DNA of 64,000 nt, from contig CM049307.1 in the NCBI GenBank assembly GCA_026874595.1, positions 19,881,079 to 19,945,078 of the forward strand, written 5' to 3'. The position numbers and the translations under genes are program-made. Within the stretch, counting starts at the first letter, position 1. Each line of letters starts with the position of its first letter. Below the pieces are notes generated by a model. The model did no database searches, was not told the origin of the DNA, and saw only the letters and a program-made list of their open reading frames with translations. The stretch comes from Sipunculus nudus (lineage: Eukaryota > Annelida > Sipuncula > Golfingiida > Sipunculidae). This document shows positions 32,745 through 45,639 of this stretch, in pieces.

Positions 32745-33345
32745 CTTTTGCTAACCATGAGAAAATGACACAGTTTGATATTACTGATTTATTCCAGACA
32801 CATAGGAAGTAAACCATCAACTGAAATGACATGAAATTCAACTATACTAAACAAAGGCATTAGCCAATTTGACATTTTTACAAGTTTTGACACACCTACA
32901 AATTCTCACTCAGTGTAACTAACATATAATATCTAACATATAAGTTAGAAGTAATCTTTTTTCTTAGTTCTCCAGTTATCACTGTTCCAGTAAATGAACA
33001 TATAAATAATGGAAAAAACTTTTCTGATGCATCAGAATCCTGATAAATACAGTTATTGACCTGTTTCATACCTTATATGTGAAAGACAACAACAAATGTA
33101 TATACAAAAAAAAGAGATATGCGGGAATATAAGCTTGGTCCATTACAGAAAGCAATAACTTGTATCAATGTTATAGACATATGGACATCTATAAACCATG
33201 CATTTATATTCTACTCATTAATAAATTTATGACCAATACTGACCGACCCTGGCCATCCCAAGGTTTCATACAGAAAACTACACATCAAGCACCATCTTAT
33301 GCTTCTGAACATCATTATGAACATCATATGATGGATAATTAACGG
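32745..33345. repeat. 600-bp direct repeat, copy 2
   Basis: Partner of 28565-29185, in the same orientation. Confidence 0.8.
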
Positions 33346-33799
33346 TTGTTAGAAAAAAAAAACAACTACAGATGGGTATCTATTACCTAGTTATTAATGG
33401 TACCCAGTCTGACAGAAAAATATCACATTAAAACAGGCATCAAGTAAAGATATTCTATATTACTGAAAGAATTCAACTCTGGTTTTGATCTATATGATAT
33501 AGTAGAATAACTTGTCACTTCAGGAAGGTGTAGTTCAGCCAACAGAACCTATCAAGTGTTCTTTCCTATCTAATATAACAAAACATTTTTGAGTATTCTG
33601 TCAGGGTAGGACACGTAAAAATCCTCTCTTACCATTTGGACCAAAAAGGAATAATGAAATTCCTCAGAGAGACACTAATACATTAATTCTTGTAATATTG
33701 CCAGTGTAAACAAACATCGTCTCTCAGACTGCCTGATCTGCAAAGTGAAAGGCTATATGGAGGCACTTACACTGGCAATTCTTCTGAGCAGATTTGTAC
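33346..33799. other. Intergenic, no feature seen
   Basis: AT-rich sequence without a supported frame or repeat boundary. Confidence 0.5.
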
Positions 33800-34500
33800 T
33801 TGGTTGGAAGATTCCTTATTATGTTATGCACAGTTGTATGAGATCCCAGAGGGTTTGTGGTCTCAGTATCATCATTATATAAACCCAATATATTCGTATT
33901 TTTTTTAGGTCAACAGTTTTGTTTTGCCTGAAATATCCTTTATCATAGTGATCTCTAATGATTCCATCCCCTGCAGCCATTTGTCTGTAAGACATCACTA
34001 CTGACCATACCTGGGAGGTCCAACAAATTTTTAATCACTTTTCCAGGAGAAACATAATGCATGGTATTTGTGAAACACTCACTTCCATACAATTCCATGA
34101 ACTATAATCTGTTACTTGTTCCAAGAATGACTTCTTTTGGATGAACCAGTGCACCTGTATTTGTAATATATTTGTTTGCCATATAGTTTGTCTCAAGACC
34201 TTTAAATTAATCTTTTGCTTTGGATAAATATTCATTAATTTATTCTGTTGAGATCATGAGGATTATCCTTTTTGAAGTAGTGTATTTGCATTGCTTGCAA
34301 AATTATAAACATGGCAGAAGTGTTGTCCATTACAAACTGAATATTTGACAGAACCCTAGAATTCGAGGATTTCAGGTTTTGCCAAAAAAAAGACACCTTC
34401 CTTTGACACCTCCAGATTCATCTTGGAAATTACAGGTGTCATTTTCAGTGCTTTGCAATTCATCGGCAACATCCTGGTCATTAGGTTCTTCATCACAGTC
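33800..34500 (-). pseudogene. Repeat-protein fragment, paralogue of 38190-38890
   Basis: Ordered nucleotide similarity to 38190-38890: 'gattccttat', 'gtatgagatccca', 'ttccatcccctg', 'tgacttcttttggatgaacc' and 'tttgctttggataaat'. The homologous minus frames encode PKQKI...QTNILQIQVHWFIQKK in one frame. In copy 38404-38796 another frame reads FTNTGALVHPKEVISGTR. Which frame was coding is uncertain. Probably the same mobile family as the HDLLEG fragments, since 37670-38960 joins both. Confidence 0.45.
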
Positions 34501-37500
34501 TACCGTACCACGGTGCACTGCCACAAATCAACAACGCTAATGTTATTTATTGCTGTTGCACAGGTTTTACTACTGTACAGATTTCACAGTACAGCTTCAT
34601 AATAACAAGTACAATACCATGAAAACTGCAGAAACAACAGATAAAAGAATGTGAATACCCTCGGTTCTGTCCTTTACAATCCACAAAAATGTGATTGAAT
34701 CAGTCAAGAACATCCATAATCAAAATTCTGTTTGTACACTCTTTCTAATAAAGACTGCAGGTGCTGCCATCTGCTGACAATTTGTGTGACTAAACAAGTA
34801 GTGCTTAAATGTTACTTATTGGAGTTCATTACCAAATTTTTCAGTCAGTTGAAAGTGGTTTGGGTGTTTGTCTTGGCTAAGTTGTGTTGGAATGCTGTAA
34901 GGGACCTGCGCTGAGAGTTAGGGGTTGAGGGCAAGAGGTGTGCTTGGCATAATTGTAATTGCCGGTGGTGTGCAGGTGCATGTTTTAAGGGTTTTCCTTT
35001 GGACATGCAGACAAAGCATTTTTTGGAGTACATGTAATTTCTTGGTTTTGAACAACCTTGTTGATAAACCCATCAGGATGGGGTATGGGCTTTGCTTTGA
35101 AATTTCTTAGGGGCTGTGCACAGGCTGGGTGCGTTCAAGGTTTCCTTCACTTTTTGCTTCTGCCAGGAGCCCATTGAGTTGGGTGCCAAAAGGGAAGTTT
35201 GCGTTAGAGGCCCAGAACTGCCTGTAAACATCATCATAAAACCTCCATCATCCTCACAAGCCAGGTGTATCAGTTCATTACACATATATTGCACTGCCTC
35301 AACCCTTGGCACCATGCCCCACAAAAGCCTTACAGCTCATTAATATGTAGAAGGTGTTGACCTGATGGTCTGGTTGGGTAAAGGTGAATTCAGCCCATTT
35401 TTAACCCGGCCCGTACTTACCTACCTGGCCCATTCAGATTACCTAGAACAACAGTGTAGTGAAATAATGTTATGGGTTCAAACCAGCGATAAGTTAGTCA
35501 TAGAAAAGCTAATGGATCATTTTTTTGGGTAAAGAACTGTTGTGAAATGTTGTTCCACTGTGGCATCTTTTGTTAGAATATATGTGAAATAATTTTGGCT
35601 TGCGTATACATATGCATATTTTACTGAATAAACTGGATCTTGACAAGAAAAATTGCCCCCAGGAGAGGCTTTAGTTTGAGTCTTTACTACAGATTGGCTT
35701 TGTTATATTTGATAATACCATTTTAACCTGAGGCAAGAGAGTTAATTTAAAATATTATGACTTAAATATTACGAGTATACAGTTATGTTGTATATATTTC
35801 CATTGTGAATATTGGCAGGGGCCCGATTCATTGGCCCTATATTTGTTCATCTGTCTCCCTTATGGGTGTAAACTAATGGAGATTTAGAAGAAGTTTTTGG
35901 CCTAGCACTCTCTCTCTCTCTGTTTCCACACATACACTCACAAAGAAAATACACAATATTTACCAAATCCATAACTTTATTTTAAAAAGTATGTATGGGT
36001 ATAGTTTTATTTACCTCTCTTAATAGTAATAAAATAATTATAATAAAAAAGTTACAACAAAAGTATTATATACTATTCAACATATGCATAACTTGTGAAT
36101 ATATATGTGCGTATCTTGTCATGCACGCAGACAGTCTACATATGTATATTTTGAATAAGTCTTGCTGTTAAAACACACATGTTGGGCTATTACATTTCAT
36201 CACAACCATATAATGATTATAAAGTTTATTGTAAAATTTAAAATTTAATGTCATGTATGTCAATTTTAAAAAAATAAACTATTCTTCACTGATATAATTT
36301 AATACCATACATGAAAGCTAGTTTTCTTTAATCAAACACCTCAAGGTAAATCAGACAGAAGAAACTGGATACATAATATAATAAAACCATAGCATAGCAA
36401 ATTAATTACACTTTCATTGAAAAGTGCAGTTAATATTGAACATATTTTTACCATGTTTTATCATTGACAATAAGACATATTTCAGTCCTATTTCAGTACA
36501 AACAAAGATGGCATATTATAATATATAAAGCTGACAGATGTGAGCTTCTTACATATGTCTGTATTCTCCCTTGCACATATTCAATCGGATGAAAACAATT
36601 TTCAGCAGATAAACTTTATTTTACATGAATTGTTTAATTTATTCATCATTATGCATCTCAGATAGTGGTGTGGGGCATTATAGGATTGGAAACACAGACT
36701 GTGATACATGCTTATGAACCAAGCTCTTAAGCTTCTTCTGACACTGCAGGGTACTGTATTCTTGGGCTATAAATTAGGCCAGCCTCCTGCAAGAATGCAG
36801 ACACCAAGAATGCCTCCTCTTCATACTTGTCCCACAGGCTGTAGATCTGTCCTTTGGATTTTTCTTTACCAATGCCTTTGTACCCATTGTTCAAATTTCA
36901 GCCACAGCTTTATTGTCTGAAATCAAAGTGAACATGCACAATCATATAAAGACAGCAAGAACACATTATGGGGCAACCCGCATATCAAGTTTGAGATGCA
37001 ACCCCTAAATTAGCTAAAACATACATACAAGAATATAAATACTATTTTAACAAGAATCTCAGAATCTTATATGAGTTATATTATATAACTCATATAACTC
37101 CTTTTCGTTAACGGTAACGTTTATGGCGAGCAGCAGATCAGAGAATATTATAGTTGTTTCAAACTTAATAAAACTTAGTTCGAACTTGATACCTTGTTCT
37201 CTCTTTGTGGAACCTAGGATGTTCTATGTTAAACAATAATCTAGATATCAAATGTCTTCTCTTACAGGTGCTTAAAGATAAATAGGCATCAGAATGATTA
37301 AATTGGCCCTAAAGACACGTGGCGCTTTTAAAATTCCTGGCATTCTTATTAAGTTTCACGTAGTTATACATCATGACATGAGAACAGTTGAATTACAGAA
37401 CAATCATGACATGAGAACAGTTGAATTACAGAACTTTTATGTTATGTTACTCATTTGATGCTTTCTTAGGAAAATCAAAGTATTTATGGCCTACTTACTA

Positions 37501-37669
37501 CTGTAATAGACTCTTACTTGAGTCATGACAAGAACTATTTTGTATAACAGAAGCCTTCATTTAATGAAGTTATAAAAGCACTTATAATATAATTAAGACT
37601 GGCATTTGCGCTTATGAGAGTGTCAGCTACAATCCAAATCAAAATTTTCCTTTTTAAATTATGAAATAA
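34501..37669. other. Region with no recognised gene
   Basis: Minus frames at 34845-35330 contain a Cys-rich piece (CFVCMSKGKPLKH) but no domain I can name. 35700-36700 is AT-rich. Two tandem 33-bp copies lie at about 37367-37433 ('atgacatgagaacagttgaa'). An inverted repeat TGAGTTATATTATATAACTC lies at about 37071. Confidence 0.5.
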
Positions 37670-38960
37670 AAGAAGCAGTGTGTGAGGACAGACACTCTCA
37701 AGTAGGTCATGCATTATATCTGGTGTTGAGTTGTTATTGACATGAAAATATTCAAGTTAATTCAGTGGACAGTCTCAAACTATGGCATAGTTAGGATGTC
37801 AACTGAATGAACTTGACCATATGGTCAATGCCAGTGTTACAGGAATGACTTGTATTCATGGTTACCTCTTAAACTTGTCTGGAAGTTTTAAAGTTTCTTT
37901 GTTTCTTGCAAGTGTTGTATCTTCAAATAACAAATGCTGCATTGCAAGCTTGTCTACAATGCAAAACCAATAGGGGCCATTTGTAACAATGCTTTGAATA
38001 AACTCAAACAACAAGAGAAGTCAGAGAAATTTTACATTGAAAACTTCATTTTGAACACAAACATCTATCCCAGATTTGGCTAATTCTTTGCAAATCAGCT
38101 ATCATACACCATAGCAATTTTTCACGCTGTATTTCTTTTGATCTTCTGTATTGTTAACTTTGATAACTGGCAATTCTTCATGGCAGAATTCTACTTGGGT
38201 TGCAGATTCCTTATCACATAATAAAAGAACTCCAGTTTGTGCACAATGTATGAGATCCCAAATGGTTTGCTGTTTCAACATCATCATAATATAAACACAA
38301 CATAGTTGAATTTTCTAGGGAGTAACAATCTGTGTTGCTTGAAATATGCACCATCATGGAAATCTAGCAGGTTCCATCCCCTGTGGCCATTATCTGTAAC
38401 ACATCACCATGACCATATACCCCTTGGAGATAAAAAAAATCTGTTAATCATTTTCCAGGTGAAACATAATGCATGGTGTAACACTTGCTGCCTTACATTT
38501 TTAGAACTACAGTTTATTACTTCATCTCTCCTTGTTCCAGAAATGACTTCTTTTGGATGAACCAGTGCACCTGTATTTGTAAAATATTTGTTTGCCTTGT
38601 AGTTTGTCTGCAGATCTTTACATGAATCTTTTGCTTTGGATAAATAATCATTATCTTTGCATAATGGTTGCAACATTTTAACATGGAAGAAGTGTTGTCT
38701 ATTACAAACTGAATATTTGATAGATACAGAGAATTTGAGGATTTCAGTTTTGCCAGAAACAAAATACGCTCCTTCCCTTGACACCACCAAGTTCATCTTG
38801 GGAAATTATAGCTTTCTTTTTTCAGTGATTTGCAATTCATCTGCAATATCCTAGTCATAAGATTCTTCATCACAGTCTGTTTCCTTTTCTGTAGGACTTA
38901 CCTGTATCTGGACTCTCAGTGGTTGAAACAAGATCCTTAATCTCTAGTCCTCTCATTTCT
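37670..38960 (-). pseudogene. HDLLEG-family repeat protein, copy 2
   Basis: The minus frame reads QSIVTNGPYWFCIVDKLAMQ and HLLFEDTTLARNKETLKLPD (about 37890-38000), homologous to copy 1 at 27340-27430. Upstream are KYSVCNRQHFFHVKMLQPL and FTNTGALVHPKEVISGTR (about 38520-38720), shared with 33800-34500. Frames shift between blocks and stops interrupt them. No catalytic motif is recognisable. Confidence 0.45.
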
Positions 38961-38987
38961 GGATGAACCTGTTTGAAATTTTCCTTA

Positions 38988-39048
38988 GTTGGAGACACCT
39001 GAACTCCTCTTCTTAGTTGGAGACACCTGAACTCCTCTTCTATCTATA
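38988..39048. repeat. 28-bp tandem duplication
   Basis: 'tagttggagacacctgaact' plus 'cctcttct' occurs twice in a row. Confidence 0.9.
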
Positions 39049-39075
39049 AAGCAAAAAGTACAGTGTTTCAGAGCT

Positions 39076-39420
39076 GGGGGGGGGGGGGGGGGGACTACCC
39101 AGATATAACAAGATTCCAGAGATCAATTTCAATTTCCTTTATTCTATTTACAGTTCTTGTACATGATTCTGTTGGTCTCTCGTAATGTTATAATAATTGT
39201 CCAAGGTGTTGAAACAATATTATTATAATCACAGTCTTCTGATACAATCTTCTTAACTGGTAGTTGTCTAGATTTCACTTCGTTTATATTCAAGGTTGGT
39301 AGCTTAACAATAAAAACCTTGTTTGCTGATGGCATAGACTTACTGTTGACTTTGTGTGTTGATACTGACTGAATGACAGCTGTGTCTCAGTCTCTCTGTT
39401 CTGAGTGTATACTCATAAAT
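39076..39420. repeat. Poly-G (18) and flank shared with 55308-55640
   Basis: After an 18-G run the phrase 'ctacccagatataacaa' begins a stretch with loose similarity to 55308-55640, which also follows a poly-G run and 'gacccagatataacaa'. Both carry 'tcttcttaa' and 'gtgtc..gtctct' phrases in the same order, so a repeat family starts or ends at the poly-G. Confidence 0.55.
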
Positions 39421-40941
39421 ATATACCTTTTGGAATACTTTCTTTCTAAACTTGACTTTATTGTTTCCATGCATGTTCTTGTATGTATTATAATTAGCAA
39501 TTAACAATGATACAGAAGGTATTGTTCCATGATTAAAATATTGGTACCATATTCTGTTGATCAGTATCTAAAATTTTTCACCTTTGATTCATTCATACTT
39601 ATTTGAATGTGTGGTTGAGTGTATGGGTACATCTGATTATCTGATTACTTGTTACACTGACCTCCATCATGAATGGTGGCCAGTCTTTTGTAGAGATTAA
39701 CTATAGGATTACTTCTGATATTTATCTGGCAAGTGCATTGAAAGTTCACTACTTAAATGGCTTTCTCCTAATTGCACAACATATAAAGATTGTAAACTAT
39801 TAAATCTGAAATAGTTATTAAACCTTCGTAAGTATAGCTACATAACATATCACTACAATTAGTGTTTTTATTTCTTATCTCTTCTTGCCTGATCTAACCT
39901 TTCATACAATAAATATAAATCTATGTGTACATGAAAAATAAGAATACTTACAATCTTATACATGCTTAATCTGTTTAGTTGTCCATGTTACATACATCAT
40001 CATATACTTAATATGTTCATTTGTCAGTGTTATGTACATCATTAGTGTAGCAGGTCATGTTTTCCTTGAACAGTTTCTGTGTTCTTGTAACAAGCACTCA
40101 CTGAACTTAAGATTTCTTCTGAAGATATGTTATGAAAATATGCTTTGTTACTGTGTTTTAAGTAGTTATGATAAAACTTATATACAGAAAATAAATGCAC
40201 AAATACACCCTCTTCCTATGGTTACTCTTAAACTTTGAATAGGCCTGACTTGTAAGCAGAACATACGAGCTTTGTTTCCTTATTATTTCTTAGTTATTTT
40301 GTAAAGTTATTTAACACTTGGCAAACAGCTGTACCATAGGTGTATGATTTTTTTGGTGCACCATCACTCAACAGTTGAGGTATGAATTGCCAATATTCCT
40401 GTTTCTGTATTGAGGTAGTTAACATGAATTGCAATGATGCTGGTACTGATTAGTTTTATTTTCAGATTAAATGAAAATAAGACTTAAACTAAACTTTGCA
40501 TGTCCATCTGCATTTGTGCATCTCGACCATCTTTTGATAATCTGGCAGAGAGTGGGCTTGTCCTGGACTAGCAGATGGGCTGCATATACCCCTGGATTCT
40601 ATCTCTTGGTTCACTATTATATTGTTACCATTTGGCCATGGCCTCCATATTCTCACTATCTGGAACTGGGTCTATAATTAAACAAAGTATATTAGATTCC
40701 CATGTGTAAAATTCAGCAAAGTATAATAAGATAAGAAGAAATAATAGAATATTAACTTGTACATATGTAACATTTTCTATAGAAGTACAGAAGTATGCAT
40801 GCAAAGTTAAATGTACAACACCTTAACTTGATTGTTTCACCAGCCAAAAAAAATTGACAGGAGGGGTCAGGATTGTGTTTGCCATAATGTTAGATTGCAT
40901 AAGAAAATTATTTGTAGGGAAAAACATTTGGAGTTATTTAT
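39421..40941. other. Intergenic, no feature seen
   Basis: AT-rich, no supported ORF, repeat boundary or RNA gene. Confidence 0.5.
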
Positions 40942-42731
40942 ACATGTTACAGCAATCCCCTCTCCATGATGTTTATGTTGTACCTGCTGCCCTTTGCACA
41001 TCTTCTTGCCTCCTTTCCTTGTGACTTTCTCTCCGTCATTTTCAGTCTCTTTTGTATATTCTCTGTTCTGTCCTGAATGTACCCTGTTGCCCTCACATTC
41101 TTCTGTGCAGGCACATATAGATGTTAATAAATACAGATATTAATAATGTCTGATGAGCCACTGTAACCTACATCATACTTCTTTTTGTGTTCTGTCCATG
41201 GTGCAAGTATTTTTCAGTCAGTCTGCCTTACCAAAACATATTGTGTTGATGGTCACTTTTTAGCTAGGTGCTGCACTTGGTCAAAATACAAATCATTAGA
41301 CAGACCTATAATTCAGTTCAAATGCTTATTTAACCCTTGGACTTGTGAAACAGAGAGGCTTTCAACTTTTCATCACAGTACAGTCCATGCGTTTTCAATG
41401 CAAACTATATTGTCCATCCTAGGTAAAAAATCCAATTCTTGTTTAGGTTGCCTTCAAGGCTCAGTGGGTTGGGAGCTTCAGTTTGCTCCATTCTGACACC
41501 ATGTGTTGATGACTGCTGACCAATTAAATTGACAACATACAGGAAGTGCATGAACTGCCCCCTGGTGCCCTATGGGCTTACTATTAACAAGATACTGTTC
41601 ATTACGCATATTCCCAAATAACATGCAGACAGGGGCAACATAAAGACTAGTATTCAAGCACTTGCACATTTGTGAAGTTAGTTATAGATAAAGTCCAATT
41701 TAAGAAAATATTATGTTAATTAATACAGCACAATGTAGGTACACACATATCTTAATTAGTTTATCAACAAGGGTTGTGTCACTGGTTAGATAAACCCAAT
41801 ATTAGCTCAGCAAAGGATCTCATGACAGGAGGAAAATGTAGCAGGAGAAAAATGCCCTGTTTAAATGTGGATCACTGGAATTCGGCACACTCTGCTCAAA
41901 CCACAAATTTTAGGGAATTCAATCACAATGTTGTGGCCTCGGGACAGGAGATTCTGCCGTAACATAACTAAATGATCAAATTAGATTTATAGTGATATTG
42001 ATTACTGTAAACAATGGGTGAAAAATCTCCTTAACCAAACCAAAGAAGTAGAGTTGAGCAACAGAAATTTCTCACCACACCAGTTATACTTGTGCAAGTA
42101 AAGGTGAGTCATTCATAATGCTCAAGGTAAGGTTTATATTTTCGGAGGAAGCAGGGCTAAAAAAAATGAAAACAAATCCTGCATTGTAAAAGTCTAAAGT
42201 GGACTTTCTTTGTACAACAGGATGGGTCAAGCAAGTTAAACTTTCAAGATTAGTCTGATCACCACAAAAAAACTAGTTTAAACACATGCAGAAATTAACT
42301 TGTAACTTGTCAATTTATACATGTTACAGCAATCCCCTCTCCATGATGTTTATGTTGTACCTGCTGCCCTTTGCACATCTTCTTGCCTCCTTTCCTGGTG
42401 ACTGTCTCTTTTGTATATTCTCCATTCTGTCCTGAATGTACCCTGTTGCCCTCACATTCTTCTGTGTAGGCACATATAGATGTTAATAAATACAGATATT
42501 AATCATGTCTGATGAGCCACTGTAACCTTTATCATACTTCTTTTTGTCTTCTGTCCATGGTGCAAGTATTTTTTCAAGCAGGGCTAAAAAAATGAAAACA
42601 AATCCTGCATTGTAAAAGTCTAAAGTGGACTTTCTTTGTACAACAGGATGGGTCAAGCAAGTTAAACTTTCAAGATTAGTCTAATCACCACAAAAAAACT
42701 AGTTTAAACACATGCAGAAATTAACTTGTCA
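40942..42731. repeat. Interleaved direct duplications
   Basis: 40942-41215 recurs at 42317-42575 ('acagcaatcccctctccatg', 'ctgaatgtaccctgttgccc'), with a short deletion in the second copy. 42150-42310 recurs at 42576-42731 ('tcctgcattgtaaaagtcta', 'acaggatgggtcaagcaag'). The order is X, unique, Y, X', Y', so X' was inserted or copied next to Y and Y was then duplicated. Confidence 0.85.
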
Positions 42732-44173
42732 CATTAGCCAATAAATTTAGACTTAATCAAACATACCATGTAAGTCAGTTGTTTCAGAACTGGTGCTTCA
42801 TGTAGGCCTAAACACATAGGTTTCAGAACTCTTTGTAGATTTGTTGTGAACCTGTTGACTTTGTATTTTTTACATTGTACAATTTTAGAGAGATCCTAGC
42901 TGTTGGTGTAGCTGGTGTGCTGTAAGTCAGTGATGTGCTTGGACATAACATGTTACAGTGTAACATGAGAAAAAGTAGGAAAATGAAGCAAAAAGTAGGC
43001 ATTTTTTAAGAAAAATAGAAATTAAGGAGTCAAGAGTGAGACCAAAAAAGTATAAAAAATTAGTAAAAGTACAATCACTTGACAGCCTGCAATATTATAC
43101 AGCCTGCAATATAATATTAATACTCTCACTCATCAGCCTGCAATATAATATTAATACTCTCACTCTTACACAGCCCTCTCCCATCAACAATAATTCCTGT
43201 GGTCCTGGGTTGGAGTGAGATTGTATTGTAACTGTACTGTATAAATATATAAAAGACACCAACCAGTAATGGATAGAGGCTCATCAAACCTGATTCTGCA
43301 ACTTAGTCATTATATACTGAACATGTCTGAATCCTTGGACAAGGGGTTTTATATGTCTGTTATAATTGTATTACATCTTTCAGTCAAGTTAGTTTGTATT
43401 CTATATAAATGTCATTGTATGTCTGTAATTGTCACTTTGGTTATTATATTCTGTATAAACGTTTTTTATGTATGTTTTAAATTAAATGACATCTTTCAGT
43501 CAATGCAGGCTTTGTATTTGTTGGAGCTCTGTATATATGTTATGTTATGTATGTTATAATTAAATAAACAACACCTTTCAGTCAATGCAGTGTTTGTATT
43601 TCTTGAAGTGAACAGGAATCATTTATGTGAAAAAATGGACTATTTGGCTGAACAATTTAGGAGAAGAAGATTTTTAAAGCTTTTTTAACTTTCCCTATAA
43701 AATCAAAGAAAATGCAGTAAGCTAAAAAATAAGCAAAGTCTGATAGAGTTTTTTTTAGATGACTAATTTTTTGCATAAAATTTTGTGATGCTAACTCTTG
43801 CGGTTTTCAAGATAGTATGGCTTAACGTACAGAAGTCGGACAACAGACGATGCCACACCATTGCATAAGCTCACAGGTTCCCTAAAAACTTATGAGGGAA
43901 GACAGGGAGATGTGGTTGCTGATGAATCATATAAACAGCTGACACTAAAGAATGATCAGTTACATAGCAAAAAGGTTGAATCTGGGCAATTGGGCCTTGC
44001 AAGACAAAATTGGCCACCAGGGGGTTCAGAAAATGGATGAACATTGAATAGAAGAATTAAAACATGTAATTTTGGTTCACAAGAGTCTTATCAGAGATAG
44101 GATAGTCACCTGTTAAGGGATTCCACTACAAAGAAAAGGTTACTTTAAACTTCTAAACTGAAACAATGTATAC
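42732..44173. other. No gene; short local repeats
   Basis: 42810-42945 resembles 26215-26355 ('gaacctgttgactttgtatt', 'agagagatcctag'), another dispersed repeat. Two to three copies of 'cagcctgcaatataatatta' lie at 43085-43165, and 'ctttcagtcaa' repeats at 43377-43580. I see no coding gene. Confidence 0.5.
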
Positions 44174-45564
44174 AACTAGAATATGGGTAGTTGACAAGCG
44201 ACTTCATGTATCCGCCAAAATCAGAGTGGAACAGGTGAAGTGAGGCATGGATTGAGTGGCAAGGGGAAATGTGTGAGGTGTGTTGCATATTAGCATGGAT
44301 ATCTGCAGTTGAAATGTGTAAGTAGGTTGCACCACCTACCAAAAAATCCAGAAAGCTGTCAAAGTTGTATACATATGCAAAATTTAAGGCAGACAAGTCA
44401 AACCACTACATGTATATGAGTGATTTTATCCAACAGCAGACAAAGAGAAGGACATGTGCAAAATGGTGGCACCACCAATTTTGCATATGATTAAGAGCTA
44501 TGTGAGATCTATACACATGCGAAATTTCAGGGGGATATGTCCAATCAGTCCTGAGATATAAGCCTGAATGTCTGAAGCGTAAACATAAATGTAGGTGCCG
44601 CCACCTGCCAAAAAATCAGAAAAGCTATCCAAGATGTATAAACACGCAAAATGTTCGGCAGATATGTCAAACCATCGCCAAGATATGAGTGATTTTATCC
44701 CACAGCAGAAAAACAGGGGGACGCTGTGCAAAAATGGTTGCAGGTGGTGCCACCAGTTTTGCGTACGATAAAGAGCTATGTGAGATCTATAAACATGCAA
44801 AATTTTGGCCCAATCATTCAAACGGTTCCCGAGATATAAGCTTGGATGTCTGCAGCGTAAACTAGAATGTAGGTTGCACCACCTGTCATAAAATCAAGAA
44901 AGCTGTCCAGGATGTATAAACCTGCAAAACAGATGGATGCTGTGCAAAATGGTTGCAGGTGGCGCCACCAGTTTTGTGTATGATAAAGAACTACCGGTAT
45001 GTGAGATCTATATACATGCAAATTTTCAGGAAGATACGTCAAACCATTCTGGTGATATAAGCATGGATGTCTGCAGCGTGAATGTGAATGTAGGTGGCAC
45101 CAACTGTCATAAAATCAAGAAAGCTATCCAGGATGTATACGCATGCCAAATTTCAGGTGAATTAGTCAAACCACTGCAGAGATAGGAGTGATTTTAACCC
45201 AAGGCAGACGAACAGATGGACACTGTGCAAACATGGTTCTAGGTGGCGCCACCATTTTTGTGTATGTTATAAAGCTATCCAAGGGCTACATTTGTACAAA
45301 TTTTTTTTCCTGATCGGTCAAACGGTTCCCGAGATATGTGGTTTTATGTGTGGAAACAGATGCACAAATGAACACTGGGCAGAGAGGAAAGGTAGAGGTC
45401 AACGCCAATTGGTTAGGCACCAGTTCACATGTGACCCGTTAATTGGTGTAAGTTTCAGAAAAATCAGTTCAGTAGTCTCAGAGGAGCTCTCCAGAAATGA
45501 ATACTGCTGCGGCGGAACCCAGTCAAAAACATAGTATCCGCAAAATGAAGTTTTGGCGGATACA
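44174..45564 (+). mobile_element. B-family element, second copy
   Basis: Left end ACTAGAATATGGGTAGTTGA then CAAGCGACTTCATGTATCCG. Right-end hairpin GTATCCGCAAAAT-GAA-GTTTTGGCGGATAC (45534-45563). The centre has diverged units (landmark 'gagtgatttta' at about 44418, 44688 and 45187), most palindromes mutated except those at about 44958 and 45244. It is older than the copy at 31074-32659. The last unit matches that copy best. Confidence 0.75.
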
Positions 45565-45639
45565 AACATGTAGACCTACAAAAGATACAGAAGAAAAGAC
45601 TTAAAGATATAGACAGAGAAACTGTTGAGTGTAACAAAT

